This document shows positions 10,539 through 23,421 of a stretch of 64,000 bases of DNA, in pieces. Numbering within the stretch: the first letter of the stretch is position 1; each line of letters opens with the position of its first letter. Origin of the DNA: Pterois miles (Eukaryota; Chordata; Actinopteri; Perciformes; Scorpaenidae); assembly GCA_947000775.1 (NCBI GenBank), contig CAMQGK010000328.1:1880001-1944000 (forward strand), in the 5' to 3' direction. The notes beneath the pieces were generated by a model. That model was not told the DNA's origin. It ran no database searches and saw nothing but the letters and a program-made list of their open reading frames with translations. The translations under genes and the position numbers were made by a program.

Positions 10539-11815
10539 AGGAATAGTTTGACATTTTAGGAAACACGTTTATTCACTTTCTTCCCTCGAGATTCACACCA
10601 CCGTGATGTTTGTACGGTGAATAAGAAGCTGTTAGCTGAGCAAAAAGACTGTAGTGGGCACAGCTAGCTTGGCTCTGTCTAAAGATAGTGGACTCAAACT
10701 CCTAGAGGTCGACCGATTAATCGGGACGATTATTTGGCATTTTTTCATAATCGGCATCCATCGATGTCTGAGCCCAGTGTTACTGTTGCTGTAGACCAGG
10801 TGTGACTCCGCCCCCCTTGTGTCAATCAAACTGCCGTTCTACCTGCAGACCTCAGCAGTGTTGCCAACTTAGCGACTTTGTCGCTGCATTTAGTGGCTTT
10901 TCAGACCCCTCTAACAACTCTTTAACAAAAAAGTGAATAGTGCCAAATCTAGTGACTTTTTCTGGTGTTTTCTGGTGTGTTTTTCTGCTGGAGACTTTTG
11001 GAGACTGACCTGAAAGCAGGTATCAGGTGCTGCCCTGGACCCCTCCCCTGCCCCAAAGCACCCAGTCCTGGTCGTACAGCAGTCCCTCCTAGCTGCAGTA
11101 ACAGCAGGAAATGCTCATCCCTCTGCGTCCAGACTGCAAATGAATCTCGTTTGCACGAAGCCGCCACTGGCTGGATGTAAATGTAAAATTTTCTGTCTTA
11201 AATAAATCGCTGCACTAAAATCTGCTCTCCACAGCCTCAGTCACTTCCTCACCTCGTCCACTGTGTGTGAGCCTCTCTGTGATATAAGACAGCATAACTG
11301 TGGATACCTTCAAGCAGTGAAGGTGATTAACATCTAGCTGGCTGCTCGTCATGTCTCAGTCTAAACTGAACACACAAAAATACAGAGAGGAGTGGGAATC
11401 AAACCCTGAATTAAAAGAAACCCTCAGTCACTCTTCTGCGTCTGTGATGCTAAAACTTTGTTTTTATCCGAAAAGTTTATTTGACAAAGTTTAGTTCTTG
11501 TTGATGACCTGTTTAATGTGTTGGATATTTAGTTTATACATTATTTAAAAAAAAAAAAAAAAAAAAAAGTCACCGGCCATAAAAACCCATATCAGTCGAC
11601 CTCTACCAGCTACAACCGCATTCCTCAGGGTTATGTGCCAGACTATGTCTGGGGCGGGACCACTAAGTTCCTGGAGTCTCGGCCAAGAAAAATCCTGTTA
11701 ACCAGCAATGAAACGGTGAGTTATCAGCTTTTGTGTTTACTGTACTGATATGAGGGTGGAATCAATCTACCCGTACAGCTCTCGGCTATGAAGCAGAGAG
11801 TGTTGAACTATTCCT
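10539..11815. mobile_element. TTAA-flanked MITE, split by a nested insertion
   Basis: The left end AGGAATAGTTTGACATTTTA follows TTAA (10535-10538). The right end, GTTGAACTATTCCT, is followed by TTAA (11816-11819). The ends are inverted repeats (AGGAATAGTT). I recognise the family as a common palindromic teleost MITE. About 376 bases of it remain around a 901-base insertion (10705-11603 plus the duplicated TA). TTAA duplication fits piggyBac-type integration, but the terminal motif is not the classical CCC. Confidence 0.75.
10705..11603. mobile_element. Nested non-autonomous DNA element, TA-flanked
   Basis: The left end GAGGTCGACCGATTAATCGG and right end ATCAGTCGACCTC form inverted ends, each flanked by TA (10703-10704 and 11604-11605). 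Removing the element with one TA restores a continuous MITE (CTCC-TA-CCAGCT). Inside are a segment with GTTGCCAACTTAGCGAC, familiar from teleost repeats, and an A-run of about 23. No transposase frame is visible. Confidence 0.7.
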
Positions 11816-11819
11816 TTAA

Positions 11820-12587
11820 GGCAGTTAGCTGCCTTGTCGCGGCAGATAACAAACAGCTTCTGGCCTTGCGTGGTCAGCTCTGGAGTACTGAACCTTTTGC
11901 AAAACTTTGACCATATAGCTCAGATAGTTTTCTGTGTTTTTGACGGGGAAGTTCTGATGAAGTCTCACCGTGTCTCACCGTGTCTCACCGTGTCTCACCT
12001 TTTCAAGCACAGCGAGTCAGCAGATACCTTATGCGTCATGGTCAACGCTTCTAGTGATAATAAGATGTCATGAAAAAAAGCAATGGCATGCCTCTTATCT
12101 CATTACTTAACTGTCATAAGCAGCATTACCTTCCTATTTGTTTGATCACAACTCCTCCATTCGTTGTTCCTCTCTTCCTCTCATGCAGCACTTTCATTAT
12201 GCTGCTCCCTCTTTTCACCGCCTGCGACTCAAGTTGCAAGGCTGAAACGAATGGCTTTGCTGGCACTCGGAGAGGCTGCCGGTTCACATCGCCAGAGGTG
12301 ATCTGGGTACGCAGAGACCAGCAGCCCATCTGCACCTTTTGTTTTTTTGCAGGTTTTCTCTCTAAAAGAGTTTGGATCAAGATTCAGATCAAAGATGTAT
12401 AAAACTATGAAAGGTTCTCTATATGAGTAATGTCTGCCTGAGCTACCTTTTAGTGCACGTGAGCGTGCTAGCTCACGGCCGCCGCTCTGCACTGCTCTCC
12501 TACAGCGGTTATAGCTGATAACACCGTCCCGACCGACACGGAAACATAGCACCCGCCCTCCAGCCCCCCGCAGGTTAACACTGTAAA
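11820..12587. other. Non-coding stretch
   Basis: No gene supported. It holds a small tandem repeat (listed separately). The 110- and 123-codon frames on opposite strands overlap each other and show no domain. Confidence 0.35.
11963..11999. repeat. 10-bp tandem repeat, ~3.7 copies
   Basis: Nearly perfect tandem copies of TCTCACCGTG, with the last copy partial. The perfection suggests a recent expansion. Confidence 0.9.
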
Positions 12588-12760
12588 GACCCAGACACAC
12601 TAAGCCGACGTAAGAGCGAGCGGCGATGAGGGTCGACTGTCACGTCACCTTTGTCCTGGCCGACAAGTTGCATTTGAACACAATGTAAAGGCTACAGCCG
12701 GCGGCCGGTTAGCACGTACGCTCTGCTCCTGCGTGAGAGGAAATAACTCTGGTCAAGCCA
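12588..12760 (+). repeat. Dispersed repeat family E, copy 1
   Basis: Shares AAGACCCAGACACAC-AAGCCGAC, GGCGATG-GTCGA and CACCTTTG/GCCTTTGCC landmarks with 31935-32060. Family recalled from teleosts, class unknown. The right boundary is uncertain. Confidence 0.5.
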
Positions 12761-14325
12761 TTTTCATGATTTACATGAAACAAAGTGGTGTTTGCCGACC
12801 ATTTTCACGCCACTCTCACTCACCGCTTAGCTTCATTCCAGATGTTCATGTTGTGAAAATATCCGTGTACTGGAATGATCAGATGAGATGAAGATGAAAA
12901 ATGAGAAGATCTGTGTGTCCTCTCGACTTTACTCGTTTATTTTGCTTTCCTCATTTCCGTTTCTATTCTTGTGCACTGATTTGTTTAAGCTGAACAGCCA
13001 ATCAGGCCTGATGTCAGTGTGGTGTGTCAGGACCTTTAGCTGTTTTCACTGTTAGCGCTATTAGCACGGGTAGCTACGCCGGCCCAGTTAAGACCTGAGA
13101 ATTTATTCCTGTTACTTTGGTGACAGTGCAGTTTACTATCCAGACAGAGCCCATTGTCTTTTCCAAGCCAAACATATTGCATTTTGTAAGAGGTGAGAAT
13201 GTAAGTGTGCAGGAGATGAGCACAGACCAGGCTTGTTGTAAGCAGATGGATGCAGACATCTGATCTCCTGCAGCGTGTGAACGCCAGTGAAAGACAGCAA
13301 AAAGCAGCAAAGACAGTTTAGCACGGCCAAAGTAAATGTCTTGATTTCTTTACCAAATCAAATCTGTGAATCGGTGACTTTTGTTAACAATCTTGGGGAA
13401 ATGGGGCAGAGTGGATGGCAAAAATCCACAAAAAGCACAACAAAGTCGGCTTTTCCCACATGCTGTCAAAATACATGATTAAGGTTCAGTGTGTTTCCAA
13501 CTTTAATGAAGTTCTTTTGCACTGTTTCACAGAGAAGATCATCAAGAAACCAAAAAAGACTTTTAAAGCCCCCTTTCACTCAGCAGTGTCGGGCCTCCTC
13601 TTACTTCTCTTAGATGTTTGGGCTTCACTGAGAATGATGCATGTGGAGAGTTTGACACTAGAAGGCTGTTTTCATATTCACCTGCTGAAAGAAGGACGTT
13701 TCTCTGTGTTCACCTTAAATATCAGTTTAATACGTGGCATGTACGTATGAGCAGGGTTTTGTGACGATATGCAATTTGCAGAAGTGTGACATGGAAACCT
13801 GAAACCTCCGCGCACAGTCTCTGGACTTTGTAGTGAAGTAGGAAACATCTTGGTGCAGCAGTTCAAATTTGAAACTCTTAGGATGCACATTTTGCTTCCA
13901 ACTCGTTCCCTGCAGCCCCCTGAAGTCGAAGACTGAGCCTCAAGCAGCAGCAGAACCATCTTAGAGTAAATGTAAAGGATGGATGGCTCACTGTTACTGT
14001 AGTTCTACATTAGCTGCGTCTTCACAGTGAAAAGTGCCAGGTGGAGAACTTAAGGTTGAGTGAAGCTGAGTATTTGTCCCAGCAGCTGTGGCATTACTTC
14101 CTGCCTGGGGCGTCTCTGGCATTAATATGCTCTTTATTCCATTGAAAGTCAGTGGGACAAAGGAACGTATTCAGCGTGCTGAAGTAATTACAAGACATAG
14201 CTCAGCAGAGAGAGAAGCTCTCAGCAACATGAGTGTTTCTAGCTCTTGTTCACCTCACCGCCTGTTGTTCTTCAGTTGACCTGGATCACACAGTACAGGA
14301 GAACCGACCTGTGTGCATCATTACC

Positions 14326-14326
<1 letters not shown>
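12761..14326. other. Non-coding stretch, nothing certain
   Basis: No exon, RNA gene or certain repeat identified. The open frames (for example 13415-13750, 111 codons) have no recognisable domains and no codon-like composition that I can see. Confidence 0.35.
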
Positions 14327-14360
<34 letters not shown>

Positions 14361-14371
14361 ATGTGTGTGTA
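14327..14371. repeat. (GT)n microsatellite
   Basis: A GT array with one GCAT interruption at 14359-14362. Confidence 0.95.
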
Positions 14372-15399
14372 TAATCTCTGCGGTTCAGGCAGAGTCGTCC
14401 TCCAGCATGTCCAAACGGCGCCATGCTAGCTAACCCCACCAACAGGTTCCGTACGGCCGAGCGTGGCCTGCTGCTGCTGGGGGAATGAAGCTGTGTTCCA
14501 CCTCTGATCTGGCATCTGTAGACACTCACTCACTCACTGCTGCTGGCTGTGCTCTCACTGCTCCTGGAGACACAATCAGACACGCATCTCTTCCTCAGGC
14601 ACTGTAACGCTTTTTCACTTGACTTATCAGGCTTCTAGTAAAGTTCGCCACCTCTCTTTCTGTCCACCTACACACATACATTGTACATATACCTGTAGGC
14701 CCACGCATGCTGCAGGTGTTGCGTTTAAAGACTGTAAAAATGCAGCACCTTTTGGTTCCAAAGGTTCAGAGCTCTCATTAGTCAGTCGGAGGGTGTTTTG
14801 ATGGCTCGACTGCACGAACAGCTCAAAGTTTTTCCCGTTACTAACCTGCTGTCACCCGACAAGCTGCAGAGATATAAATATCATCGCGGAGCTCAGCACA
14901 TGAAAAGAAGCACTGTGGTGCTCTACTTTGACTCTGAGAGCTCACATGGTGCTGCACACTGGGAAGCTGGTGTTTGGGCTGCAACAGCAGACAACATGTT
15001 TCCATACAAGGTGTGAGCAGCAAGGGATTTAAAACTAAGATAACGTAAATGTGTCTTGACAGTCATAGACGGTGACGTCACCTTCAGTCATCTGGCAGCG
15101 GCGTCTTTTTAGACGAAACTTGAGTCATTAATTTTACTTTTGAATGACGGCAGGCTGAGTTGATGAAAGACATTTTGATGCTGGATGACAGTGAGTCTCT
15201 GCAGCTGCCGCTGCATTGATGTTTATAGGCTGTTGTCTGTTATTTTAATGATACGTAGTTAAAGGGGATACATCAGGAAAAACTCACTTTTCAGTGCTTG
15301 TTCCCAAACATTTGGGTATCTGGAGAGCCGACGAACCCACAGCCTGTGAAATAAGACGACCCAGTCAGTTTTTTGTGTGATGTCTAGCTCAGAAAATAT
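14372..15399. other. Non-coding stretch
   Basis: Contains a short CACT array near 14524-14538 and otherwise no recognised feature. Confidence 0.35.
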
Positions 15400-15696
15400 G
15401 TGATTCGGTTCGAATCCAGCTTGGGGCCCTTCTGTTTGGAGCATGTTCTCCCTGTGTTAGCGTGGGTTTGCTCCAGGTGCTCCGGTTTCCTCCCACAGTC
15501 CAAAGACATGCAGGTTAACCGATGACTCTAAGTGTCCTTTAGGTGTGAATGTGGGCGTGAATGGTTGTCTGTCTCCATGTGCCCTGCGATGGACTGGCGA
15601 CCTGTCCAGGGTGAACCCCGCCTTCGCCCGATACCAGCTGGGATCGGCTCCAGCCCCCCGTGACCTCTAACGGGATAAGTGGTTGAAGATGGATGG
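15400..15696 (-). repeat. LINE-tail-like dispersed repeat, copy 1
   Basis: Reads in reverse complement of the other five copies. Landmarks: GGTTCGAATCC-like core, CTCCCACAGTCCAAAGACAT, GGTTGTCTGTCTC and GCGATGGACTGGCGACCTGT. It ends in ATAAGTGGTTGAAGATGGAT. Teleost genomes carry this sequence in thousands of copies. I associate it with the 3' region of L2/Maui-type LINEs or a derived SINE, but the class is not verified. Confidence 0.8.
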
Positions 15697-16686
15697 TGAA
15701 TGAGTAATCCCACAACATTATTCCCTGCTCATATTCAACATTAATTATCATTAGTTGCTCTCAGACGGATATCTGTGTGTTGTAGAGGTGTGTGTGCAGT
15801 AGTGCGGCAGCGGCACTGAAACAGGAGATGGAGTCAGAAGAAGATGTCAGCCGGCTGCGTCGTGCTTCATCATGAAGGTTTGAATATATAAAGCTTCTCA
15901 AAACATGGTACTGATGACCGCCCTGCTCTCAGCAGCTCTATAATACTTCAGAGAGGTCCAGTTTGTTGTTTGGAGGAGTAAATATTTCTTCTTGAACCTC
16001 CTTTGACAAATAAAATCATAACTCAAGGTGCTCATACTATTTTTTTCTGAGCTTTCAACCACATCTATCAGTCTTCCTTTTGTAAGAGGACCTTGTTGGC
16101 AGTTTTTCTTTTTGTTTAAATGTGTGGGGACTACAGATGTAAATTAGCCTCTCTGGCTAACTATGGCTTATTTTCAGAAATGTTTAATATGCACTGTCCC
16201 AGTCGAATAAAGTAATCCACCAGATGTGGACACAGTTTTTCATAGACGTACATTCAGTATTGGACATCTGTTATTGTATCATTATATTATCTGTAAGCTA
16301 CTCATAGTTAGCCAAACGTCGAGCATGTAGACCATTTACTAGATTTTTCTGAAGCTTTCAGCAGCTTCATACTCCTTTCTCTGTCATTCATGTATTCTAA
16401 CTTCTTATGCTAAGCTGAGAAGATGTTGGTCATTATTAAAATGTGATTTATTCGTTGGATTTGTCTGTTAGTTGTTTACTGAAAACTACGTTGACAGTTG
16501 TCACAGTCGGCTTGCTCTTCACGATTTGTTTGCTCGTGCTTTTACAGCATCGTGTCTTAGCCGTAAAACCTCGTAAAACCATAAAACCCTACAGGTGCCC
16601 ACAGACCTCACGTCTGCTGATCAACAGAGACGATGGACTTGGATCAGTATTGAGCCGTCGGAGGCTCCGATCGTAGTAGGCCTACA
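15697..16686. other. Non-coding stretch
   Basis: No supported gene. A short CGTAAAACC tandem lies near 16560-16585. Confidence 0.35.
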
Positions 16687-16815
16687 CAACATGAGGAAAA
16701 CCTGCAATGGACTATTACATTGTTCAGTAGTGCAACGATGACATGCCTTCAGACAAATAAACAAATATTGAAGTGTGCATATTAGCTATACATATACCTA
16801 TATTTTAAATATAAC
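16687..16815 (+). repeat. Dispersed repeat family D, copy 1
   Basis: Aligns with 24729-24850: ATGAGGAAAA-CTGCA, GCAACGATGAC/GCAATGACGAT and GCATATTAGCTAT are shared in order. The flanks up to 17300 may belong to the same element, but no boundary could be fixed. Confidence 0.5.
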
Positions 16816-17429
16816 TAGGCTAAATGTTACCTCAACAGTCAGACTACATAACTGCCACCTCTTGTTTTAGCTTGTGGAGCTGAGGGTTATGTTGCTCCTA
16901 AACTTTATGAAGGTAAGTTAATAACACAGAGGCTCCGTCGTTCCTCCCTTCACAATACAGTCCCAGACACAAACACTGGATCTCAGCTTACAAGAGGGAA
17001 CTAAAGTCATTCACAACTCGGCTAAATAACAAATTACACGTTTTTTACAAATCGCTGTCAGCTGCTGAGATAACGCTCTGTTCTTGTGTAAATGTAGCAG
17101 CGGTGGACGAGAAACCAGCCAGAGAAGATTAAAATATGCTTCCCTACATGTTTAACCGATTCATCATGTTTATACTTGTAATGATGACATATCTTGGTTT
17201 TACACTTGTAATATTTGTTGCACTTACTTACATTATGGAGCACAGTTGTCATCGCCCGGAGCTCCGACGTCGAGGTGGGAAACGCTGCAGCATCGTAACA
17301 AATACTACAGTCTTTAGCCCCGCAACCATCACTAAATATGTTTTGTCTTATTCATTGCGTTTCAGGAAGCCTTTTGCGATGTGTTTATCGGGCATGTTCA
17401 TTTGGCGATGATGATAAAAATATGATTCA

Positions 17430-18624
17430 TGATTTATGGAACTGCCTAGCCTATTATAGTCTACATAAAGCACAGACTTAACGACCCCTTCGCAGTCTCT
17501 CACATGCAAACATGTTGTCTGTCGAGCAGGGTCTTGAGGGGCAGCAGTTGTGATGAAGTATGGATTTGTGCTCTGGCGGGTCAGACTGCTTCATGTGGGG
17601 GCGGATGGAGAGCTCTCCACATACTACTGCTGTTTATCAAGGACAGGACCGCCTGTCCACACACCAGCATTGCTACCTTTCTCTTCCTTTACTTTCCCTC
17701 CCTCCCCTCTTGCTGTTTGGAGGAGGTGCTCCCCTCTTCTAAATAAGGCAGTTTCTCCCTCCATGACCCCCCCACTCACCCACCGCCACAGTGTCTGACT
17801 CCTGTCAGACAGCCAAGCCGAGTTTACCACCAGGCCAAAATAGAAGTTGTCCTTGAGGACGTCTCCCTCTCTCTCTTTCCCTTTCTCTGCATGCTCTGCT
17901 TCCTCTCTCACCCTGCACCCCCCCCCGTCACCTCAGTGTCACCTTACAGTCGTATCCCGCCATGGAAACCTCAGGGGACCCACCTAGCGGGGAGAGAAAG
18001 TGGCCCTGACCTGTGCTCGACCCGGCATGTGTGTTTATTGAGGCTACAGCGCTGGAACGTACCACCGCGTCACAACTTGTAGGGGGGTGGAAATGAAGCT
18101 CAAGCTCAAGTCATGCATTGGTCAAAGATGAATATGTAGATATTTCTTTGTGTGTTTAGTCTGGGTGGAGAACCAGATGTTTTGTATTTGTGTCAAGAAT
18201 AGAGCTGAAATATTGTGAGGGACAGATTTGCAGACTTGCAGGTCAAAAGACGTTTTTTTAACTTTTAACTCGGTTAAAAACTGGCGAAATATACATATAT
18301 CAACATTTCAGCAGTATTTCAATGACTTTATTTTAACTCTGAACTACTCAGAATGTTCAAATGAATATACGGATCAGGTCACCAGGTATCACTGGATCAT
18401 GGGTGATGCAGTTCCAACAGTCTCTGTGATGTTCATTAAGGACAGTTGTACAATATATAAGTTCAAATATTGTCACACAGTCTCCAAATTTTAAAAAATG
18501 TCTTCAGTATCATGTGAGTTGATTAACGTCACCTGTGTTGTTGCAGTGTAAGAAGGGATTGCTAGTAGCTAACGAAGCTAGCAGCGTGACATTTTTTAAT
18601 GGTGCAAATTCCCTGAAACTAGCC
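17430..18624. other. Non-coding stretch, partly pyrimidine-rich
   Basis: The stretch 17680-17930 is CT-rich (CTTTCCCTCCCTCCCC, CTCTCTCTTTCC). Several overlapping short frames occur in both strands there, none with a domain. No feature otherwise. Confidence 0.35.
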
Positions 18625-18910
18625 GATAATAACTAGAACTGTGTATAGGGGCAAGAAGAAACTGCCTAGAGTCAGTGTGTTACTGTTCGTAGGTACAGCT
18701 ACAAACAGTGTATGACACCAGTCTGAACAAACATACTGATTTCAACCCAAACCATGATCTTTTCCTAAACCTAACCAAGTAGTTTTGTTGCCTATCCACT
18801 TCATCCACTTCAGTCTCCTCCCTACATGGTGTGCATGTATTTATTGCATTACTTTTTGTAGGTATAGCTGTGACCAGTGTACGAGAACAGCCTGAAATAT
18901 GATTTTAACT
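18625..18910 (+). repeat. Dispersed repeat family B, copy 1
   Basis: Contains GTAGGTACAGCTACAAACAG, GACACCAGTCTGAACAA, AACCATGATCTTTTCC, and CTAAACCTAACCAAGTAG. These recur at 43090-43720 and in part at 46240-46700. No coding capacity. The class is unknown. Confidence 0.6.
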
Positions 18911-19892
18911 CAACTGAAAATAATAATCCAGTATATGTCAGGCTGAGCTCAGCCACATCTTGACATCTTGAAGTTGCCTGGGTGTGATGACGACCTTGGT
19001 AACACTATCTGTCCTCAGGCTGCAAATCTAATACTTTGAGTCAGTTTGAGCAAACATGGAGAATTAGTTGCTGTTCAAGTCAGATCTGCAGATGCTTTTA
19101 AGTGATTTATAGTCTGAACTGGAAAGGAGGAGCAGCGGGAGGTCAGTGTGACATTACAGAATATGTTTCAAACACTGAGAAGGTTACGTCTCTTTGTGAA
19201 GATGTTTTTTAAAATGTGCAACCATTGTTGGCTTGAAGGTTGTCTCCATACAACACATGCTTGTGTTTTATTGCCTCCTGCGACACTGCAGAGCATCTTT
19301 AAGTGACTCTGAAAGACTTAAAATTGCAGAGGAAGCCTGCACCGTATCCCTGAGCACAGAAATGAAGACGCACAGTTTTGAACTCGTCTCATCCAACCAG
19401 GTGTTGAGAACAAAATTAGAAAAAGTACCAGCGTATGGTGTCAGCAGACAGAGAGGGTTTGTCTTGTCATTAAGTCTTTCATTACATGGTCTCAGGTATG
19501 TGCTAGCTTGAGAAAGAAGTGTGAGCAGGAAAAAGAGAGGAAGAAGATCGTAGGTGTGCTCATGATTCATTTTAAACAACAAAAGCAGCTCGGCGTTGCA
19601 GCGTGTCCTATACGAATGATAATGACGCACAGTTGTCGTGTTGCTGTTCTTTTTGGATGCCTACGTCAGTGAGTGGTCTGTCGCTGGCAGTGCGAGGGAG
19701 GTGAGACGTGAACAAAGGTGGGAGAGGAATGAGGAATGAGCGAGGGCGGCCGGCCAACTGTTTGTCTGCAGACGGACGGGAGGGTGGACGGATGGAGAGA
19801 ACGAGAGGGAGAGGAAGAGGAAAGACATTTTCATCAGGATTACCCTGCGGCAGAGGATCTCATCTGGGAAAGTGGCCCAGTGCTTACTGAAA
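18911..19892. other. Non-coding stretch
   Basis: No exon or repeat recognised. The purine-rich segment 19680-19830 (GAGAGGGAGAGGAAGAGG) gives frames on both strands that look spurious. Confidence 0.35.
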
Positions 19893-19916
19893 ACACACAC
19901 ACACACACACACACAC
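19893..19916. repeat. (AC)n microsatellite
   Basis: Short AC array ending in ACGCGC. Confidence 0.93.
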
Positions 19917-20032
19917 GCGCAGGAGGTTGCAGAAACTAGAAAAGCTCTGCTTCACCTCAGTTTGCCCAGGAAAGCCCCTCTTTTAGCTTCTTACTACCCT
20001 CTAGAAAGACTGTTGCTGGATCTTAATGTATA

Positions 20033-20069
20033 ATTGTGTGTGTGTGTTTGTATGTGTGTGTTTGTATGT
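20033..20069. repeat. Interrupted (GT)n repeat
   Basis: Two GTGTGTGTTTGTAT units in tandem, a compound GT array. Confidence 0.85.
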
Positions 20070-20509
20070 GGTCCATCCTTCTGTTCTCCTTGTTGAATCT
20101 CTGAGGAGTTCCTCCCACTTGATTCACTGTTTATTCATCGTGCATCCCCAAACTGAAGTCCTGCCCGGCCGGCGGCCGGCGGGAGGAGAGCCGCAATGTC
20201 GGCCTGCTGCTTTGTATTCGACGTGGAGACGTCGGGCCGGATGCACGAAGCTCTGCGAAGCTTCAACACTAACAATGCTTTTCATATGGACAAAGGCAGA
20301 TCCATCAGATAGTTGATCAGAGAACAAATCTGATATCTGATTCTCTGTAAAAAATCATCTCTACCAGCTTCTTAAATGTGAGGATTTGCTGTTTCTCTGT
20401 TTTATTATATTGCTGTAAATTGAATACATTCGGGGTCTGGACTGTTGGTCCTGGACTCTGGGACACTGTGACTGGCATTTCTCAGTTATCTGACATTTTT
20501 TAGTCTTTT

Positions 20510-20575
20510 GAGGTTTTGCCTTTTATTGGACAGTTAGTAGAGGGCTGATGGGAAATGATGGGGTCAACTAAAACA
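20510..20575 (+). repeat. Possible truncated SINE tail
   Basis: GCCTTTTATTGGACAGTTAG followed by GGGAAATGATGGGG resembles the 3' tail (in reverse) of the SINE family seen at 55500-55710. Too short to be sure. Confidence 0.3.
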
Positions 20576-22418
20576 AAGAGCAGCTGGCCGCCGAGAGCCA
20601 AAGTGAAAAAGTACAAAATGGTGGAGGGTCGGCGTGGATCCGACCTCCACCCTCACATGTTAAATCCAGCGTGGTAAACACTACACATCCGGTACAGGAT
20701 GGACACACTTTGAGTTTCACACATTGTAGGTAAAGCAGAGCTAGACATCACGGCTAAAGCTGCACACTAACTCTGTCACCGACAGGAAACGTCATCGTAC
20801 GGCGGTAACGTGCGGTCCGGCCGGCCATCGCTCTCGTCTCTGTGGTCCAACGGGCCGACGCTACGACTGTAGAGCGCCATATACTGACATTTATGTTTAA
20901 TGCATTCAAACGGCCCCGATGGAGCTGACCATGGATGGATAAAGAGAACGGAGCTGACGGAGAGCTAGAGACCACCTTGGAGGAGTTAGAGGAAGTAGAC
21001 AGTGTGACTGTTTGATTTTCAAAATAAGGTGTTAACAAAGGGAACTGGATATACTAAATACATATATGGAAATAAGATTGACTGGATTATATTCACCAGA
21101 AGTATTAAACATTACATGTCCCTAAAAGTAAAAATAAAAATACCACTAATTTGTGAGGCAAATGTCTTTACTCTTTGATTTTTGGGTTGCTAGAAAAAAA
21201 AAAAAAAGTAATTCCTGACAATAACGGATATATTTGGCTTCAGAACATATCTGACCACTGACTACTCTAAATTTAGATATTTTCCAAAATAAAAGTTCCT
21301 GGAGGTGTATGATGCAACTTTCATCCCATAGTCTAGTCTTTAAAAGAATAAAGTACAATATGGAATCGCAATACTTAAAAATAGCAACGCACACAGTATC
21401 GCAACCAAAGCGACGTGATGGTATAGAATCAGAAGATCGTCCCAGCCGAGTGGATTAGTTCATATTATCATCTGTGTGTCTCTGTGGCCTGGTGTTTGGT
21501 AAAAATGGAGACTGAAATATTCAGTTGTGGGTTAACATTTTGCTTGACAAATTTTGATTTTTTTATTTATTTATTTATTTATTTTGTGGGGCTCTGTACC
21601 AAACAAATTTTTTTCTATAGTCTGTAGCATATGACATATAGGCCAGGACATTTCTACAGAACCACAGTATTTGATTTAAAATGGTATTTTGACACATGTT
21701 GCAGGAGGCCATATTGCACATTGATTTTGATGAAATTTGGATTAATTGTGCAGTCATAATTACATGAATCAGTGGCTCATCTTAAACCTGCAGAGCAACT
21801 CTGGCATTAACTCCACACATGTACATGAATGCATCTTACATTCTTTTAACCGGTTTTCTTTTAAATACCAAGAATTAACAGGAAAGTTAGACTGAAATGT
21901 ACAGAATGTAGTTGTTTTCTTTGGCTTAAATTAAAGTAAATCCTAAATTAGATGCACATGCTCAAAGTTTCCCCATCAGCAGAAAGCCGGGAACAGATTG
22001 CACAACCTGAAGCCTGATTTTTATCCCAAACATCTCTCAGGAATGTGGACACGTGGATCTGATTGTGAAGATGATTAGCGTGATTATCAGTCAGTACCTG
22101 TTTTATCTCACTTGGTCACCTCTGTGTCGTCAGCATGACAATACGTCTCATATAAGAGCAGCACATCTCCCTGCGCTCCTCCTCCCACGCCTCGTAGTCA
22201 AATACAGAGTATTTGTACTCGACCTTTCCCTCCTCTGGTGGCTCATTGTTTGGTAAAGGTTGGATAAGCTGACACCGCTCACAGAGGAGCTGGATACCCG
22301 GGAGGCAAAGCAGGGATGAATAGGTGTGAGTTAGCCATGCATGCTCTCATCTGACAGGAGGACGGGCTGTAAAGAAAGGTCATGTGACCGATCAGGTGTG
22401 TTTCTGTAGCATCTAGGT

Positions 22419-22419
<1 letters not shown>
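20576..22419. other. Non-coding stretch with small simple repeats
   Basis: Holds an A-run at about 21193-21206 and a TTTA array at 21557-21585. No gene recognised. Confidence 0.35.
21557..21585. repeat. (TTTA)n microsatellite
   Basis: Six or so ATTT/TTTA units in a row. Confidence 0.85.

Positions 22420-22458
<39 letters not shown>
22420..22458. repeat. (CA)n microsatellite
   Basis: Uninterrupted CA array of about 19 units. Confidence 0.95.
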
Positions 22459-22459
<1 letters not shown>

Positions 22460-22894
22460 TTAACAGCTGTGTGAGATAACAGCTCAGCCTTACACACTTT
22501 CATATACATTGTCAGTAACCTGAGATCCCCGTTCAGATCACTGACAGTGTATACAGGTCATATTTATTGTGTTGCTGTAACAAAAACGTGCAGGCGACTA
22601 TTGTGTGGCTGTCTTCACTGACGAGTATTTAAGGCACGAAACCGAATCCAGATTACGTCAGGCAGCACACGTCATTTGACACTGTTTGTGTTGTGAGTGT
22701 TGCATAATATCGGTCACTGGGTCATCACTGTGACAAAAGTCTGGTCTTTAAAGGGAAATGAATACTTGAAAATATAATAGATGACGACCTGAGAGTGTCG
22801 TTATTTAACACTTTACCCTACGGGCCAAGAAGTTTCTGAGAGGGAACCATGTCATTCAGTACAAATTATTATGGGAAAATACAAAAGTAAAGCT

Positions 22895-23421
22895 TTACGG
22901 TAATCGTGATTAATCACACATATTTTATCTGTTCAAAATGCACCTTAAAGGGAGTTTTGTAAACTGTTTAGTACTGTTAACATTGGAGTGGAAATATGCT
23001 GCTTTATGCAAATATATGTTTATATTTATTGTTGGAAATCAATCAACAACACAAAACAGTGACAACTGTTGTCCAGCAGCCCTCACCGACTTTAGCATAA
23101 AAGATATGCTCAGATTATAATGTGTCCCCTCTTTAAAAACAGCCATGCCAGTTTTTCCTCGCTAAAAGTTAGTGCAAGTTTGAAGCGTTGTTTAGCCTCC
23201 GTCTTGACGGTGTTGTATGACCTGGTTGTTAGGGTTAGGGTTAGCAGTGGATTCTTTAGGTTTTCTAGTTTTATATGAAGTCAGTATCGCCACTCTAGAT
23301 TTAATAATGACCCTGCTACAACCCAAAAATTGCAAGTTGCATTAATGTGTTAAAGAAATTTGTGGTGTTAAAACAAATTTGCATTAACACGTTATTGTTG
23401 CATTAACTTTGACAGCCCTAA
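22895..23421 (-). repeat. Dispersed repeat family A, copy 3
   Basis: Reverse orientation relative to copies 1 and 2. The end at 23421 reads AGGGCTGTCAAAGTTAATGC on the minus strand; copy 1 ends in GACAGCCCTC, which suggests inverted termini AGGGCTGTCA. Contains two and a half TTAGGG-like units (GTTAGGGTTAGGGTTAGC at 23227-23244), which are part of the repeat and not a telomere. Confidence 0.65.

Noticed and set aside
20150..20310. Possible exon with GCCGGCCGGCGGCCGGCGG and ATGTCGGCCTGC
   Set aside because: The GC-rich patch and short frame attracted attention, but there is no domain, and no clear splice-site pair with preserved frame.
23227..23244. TTAGGG-like telomeric repeat
   Set aside because: Only two to three units and part of dispersed repeat family A; not evidence of a telomere or fusion site.
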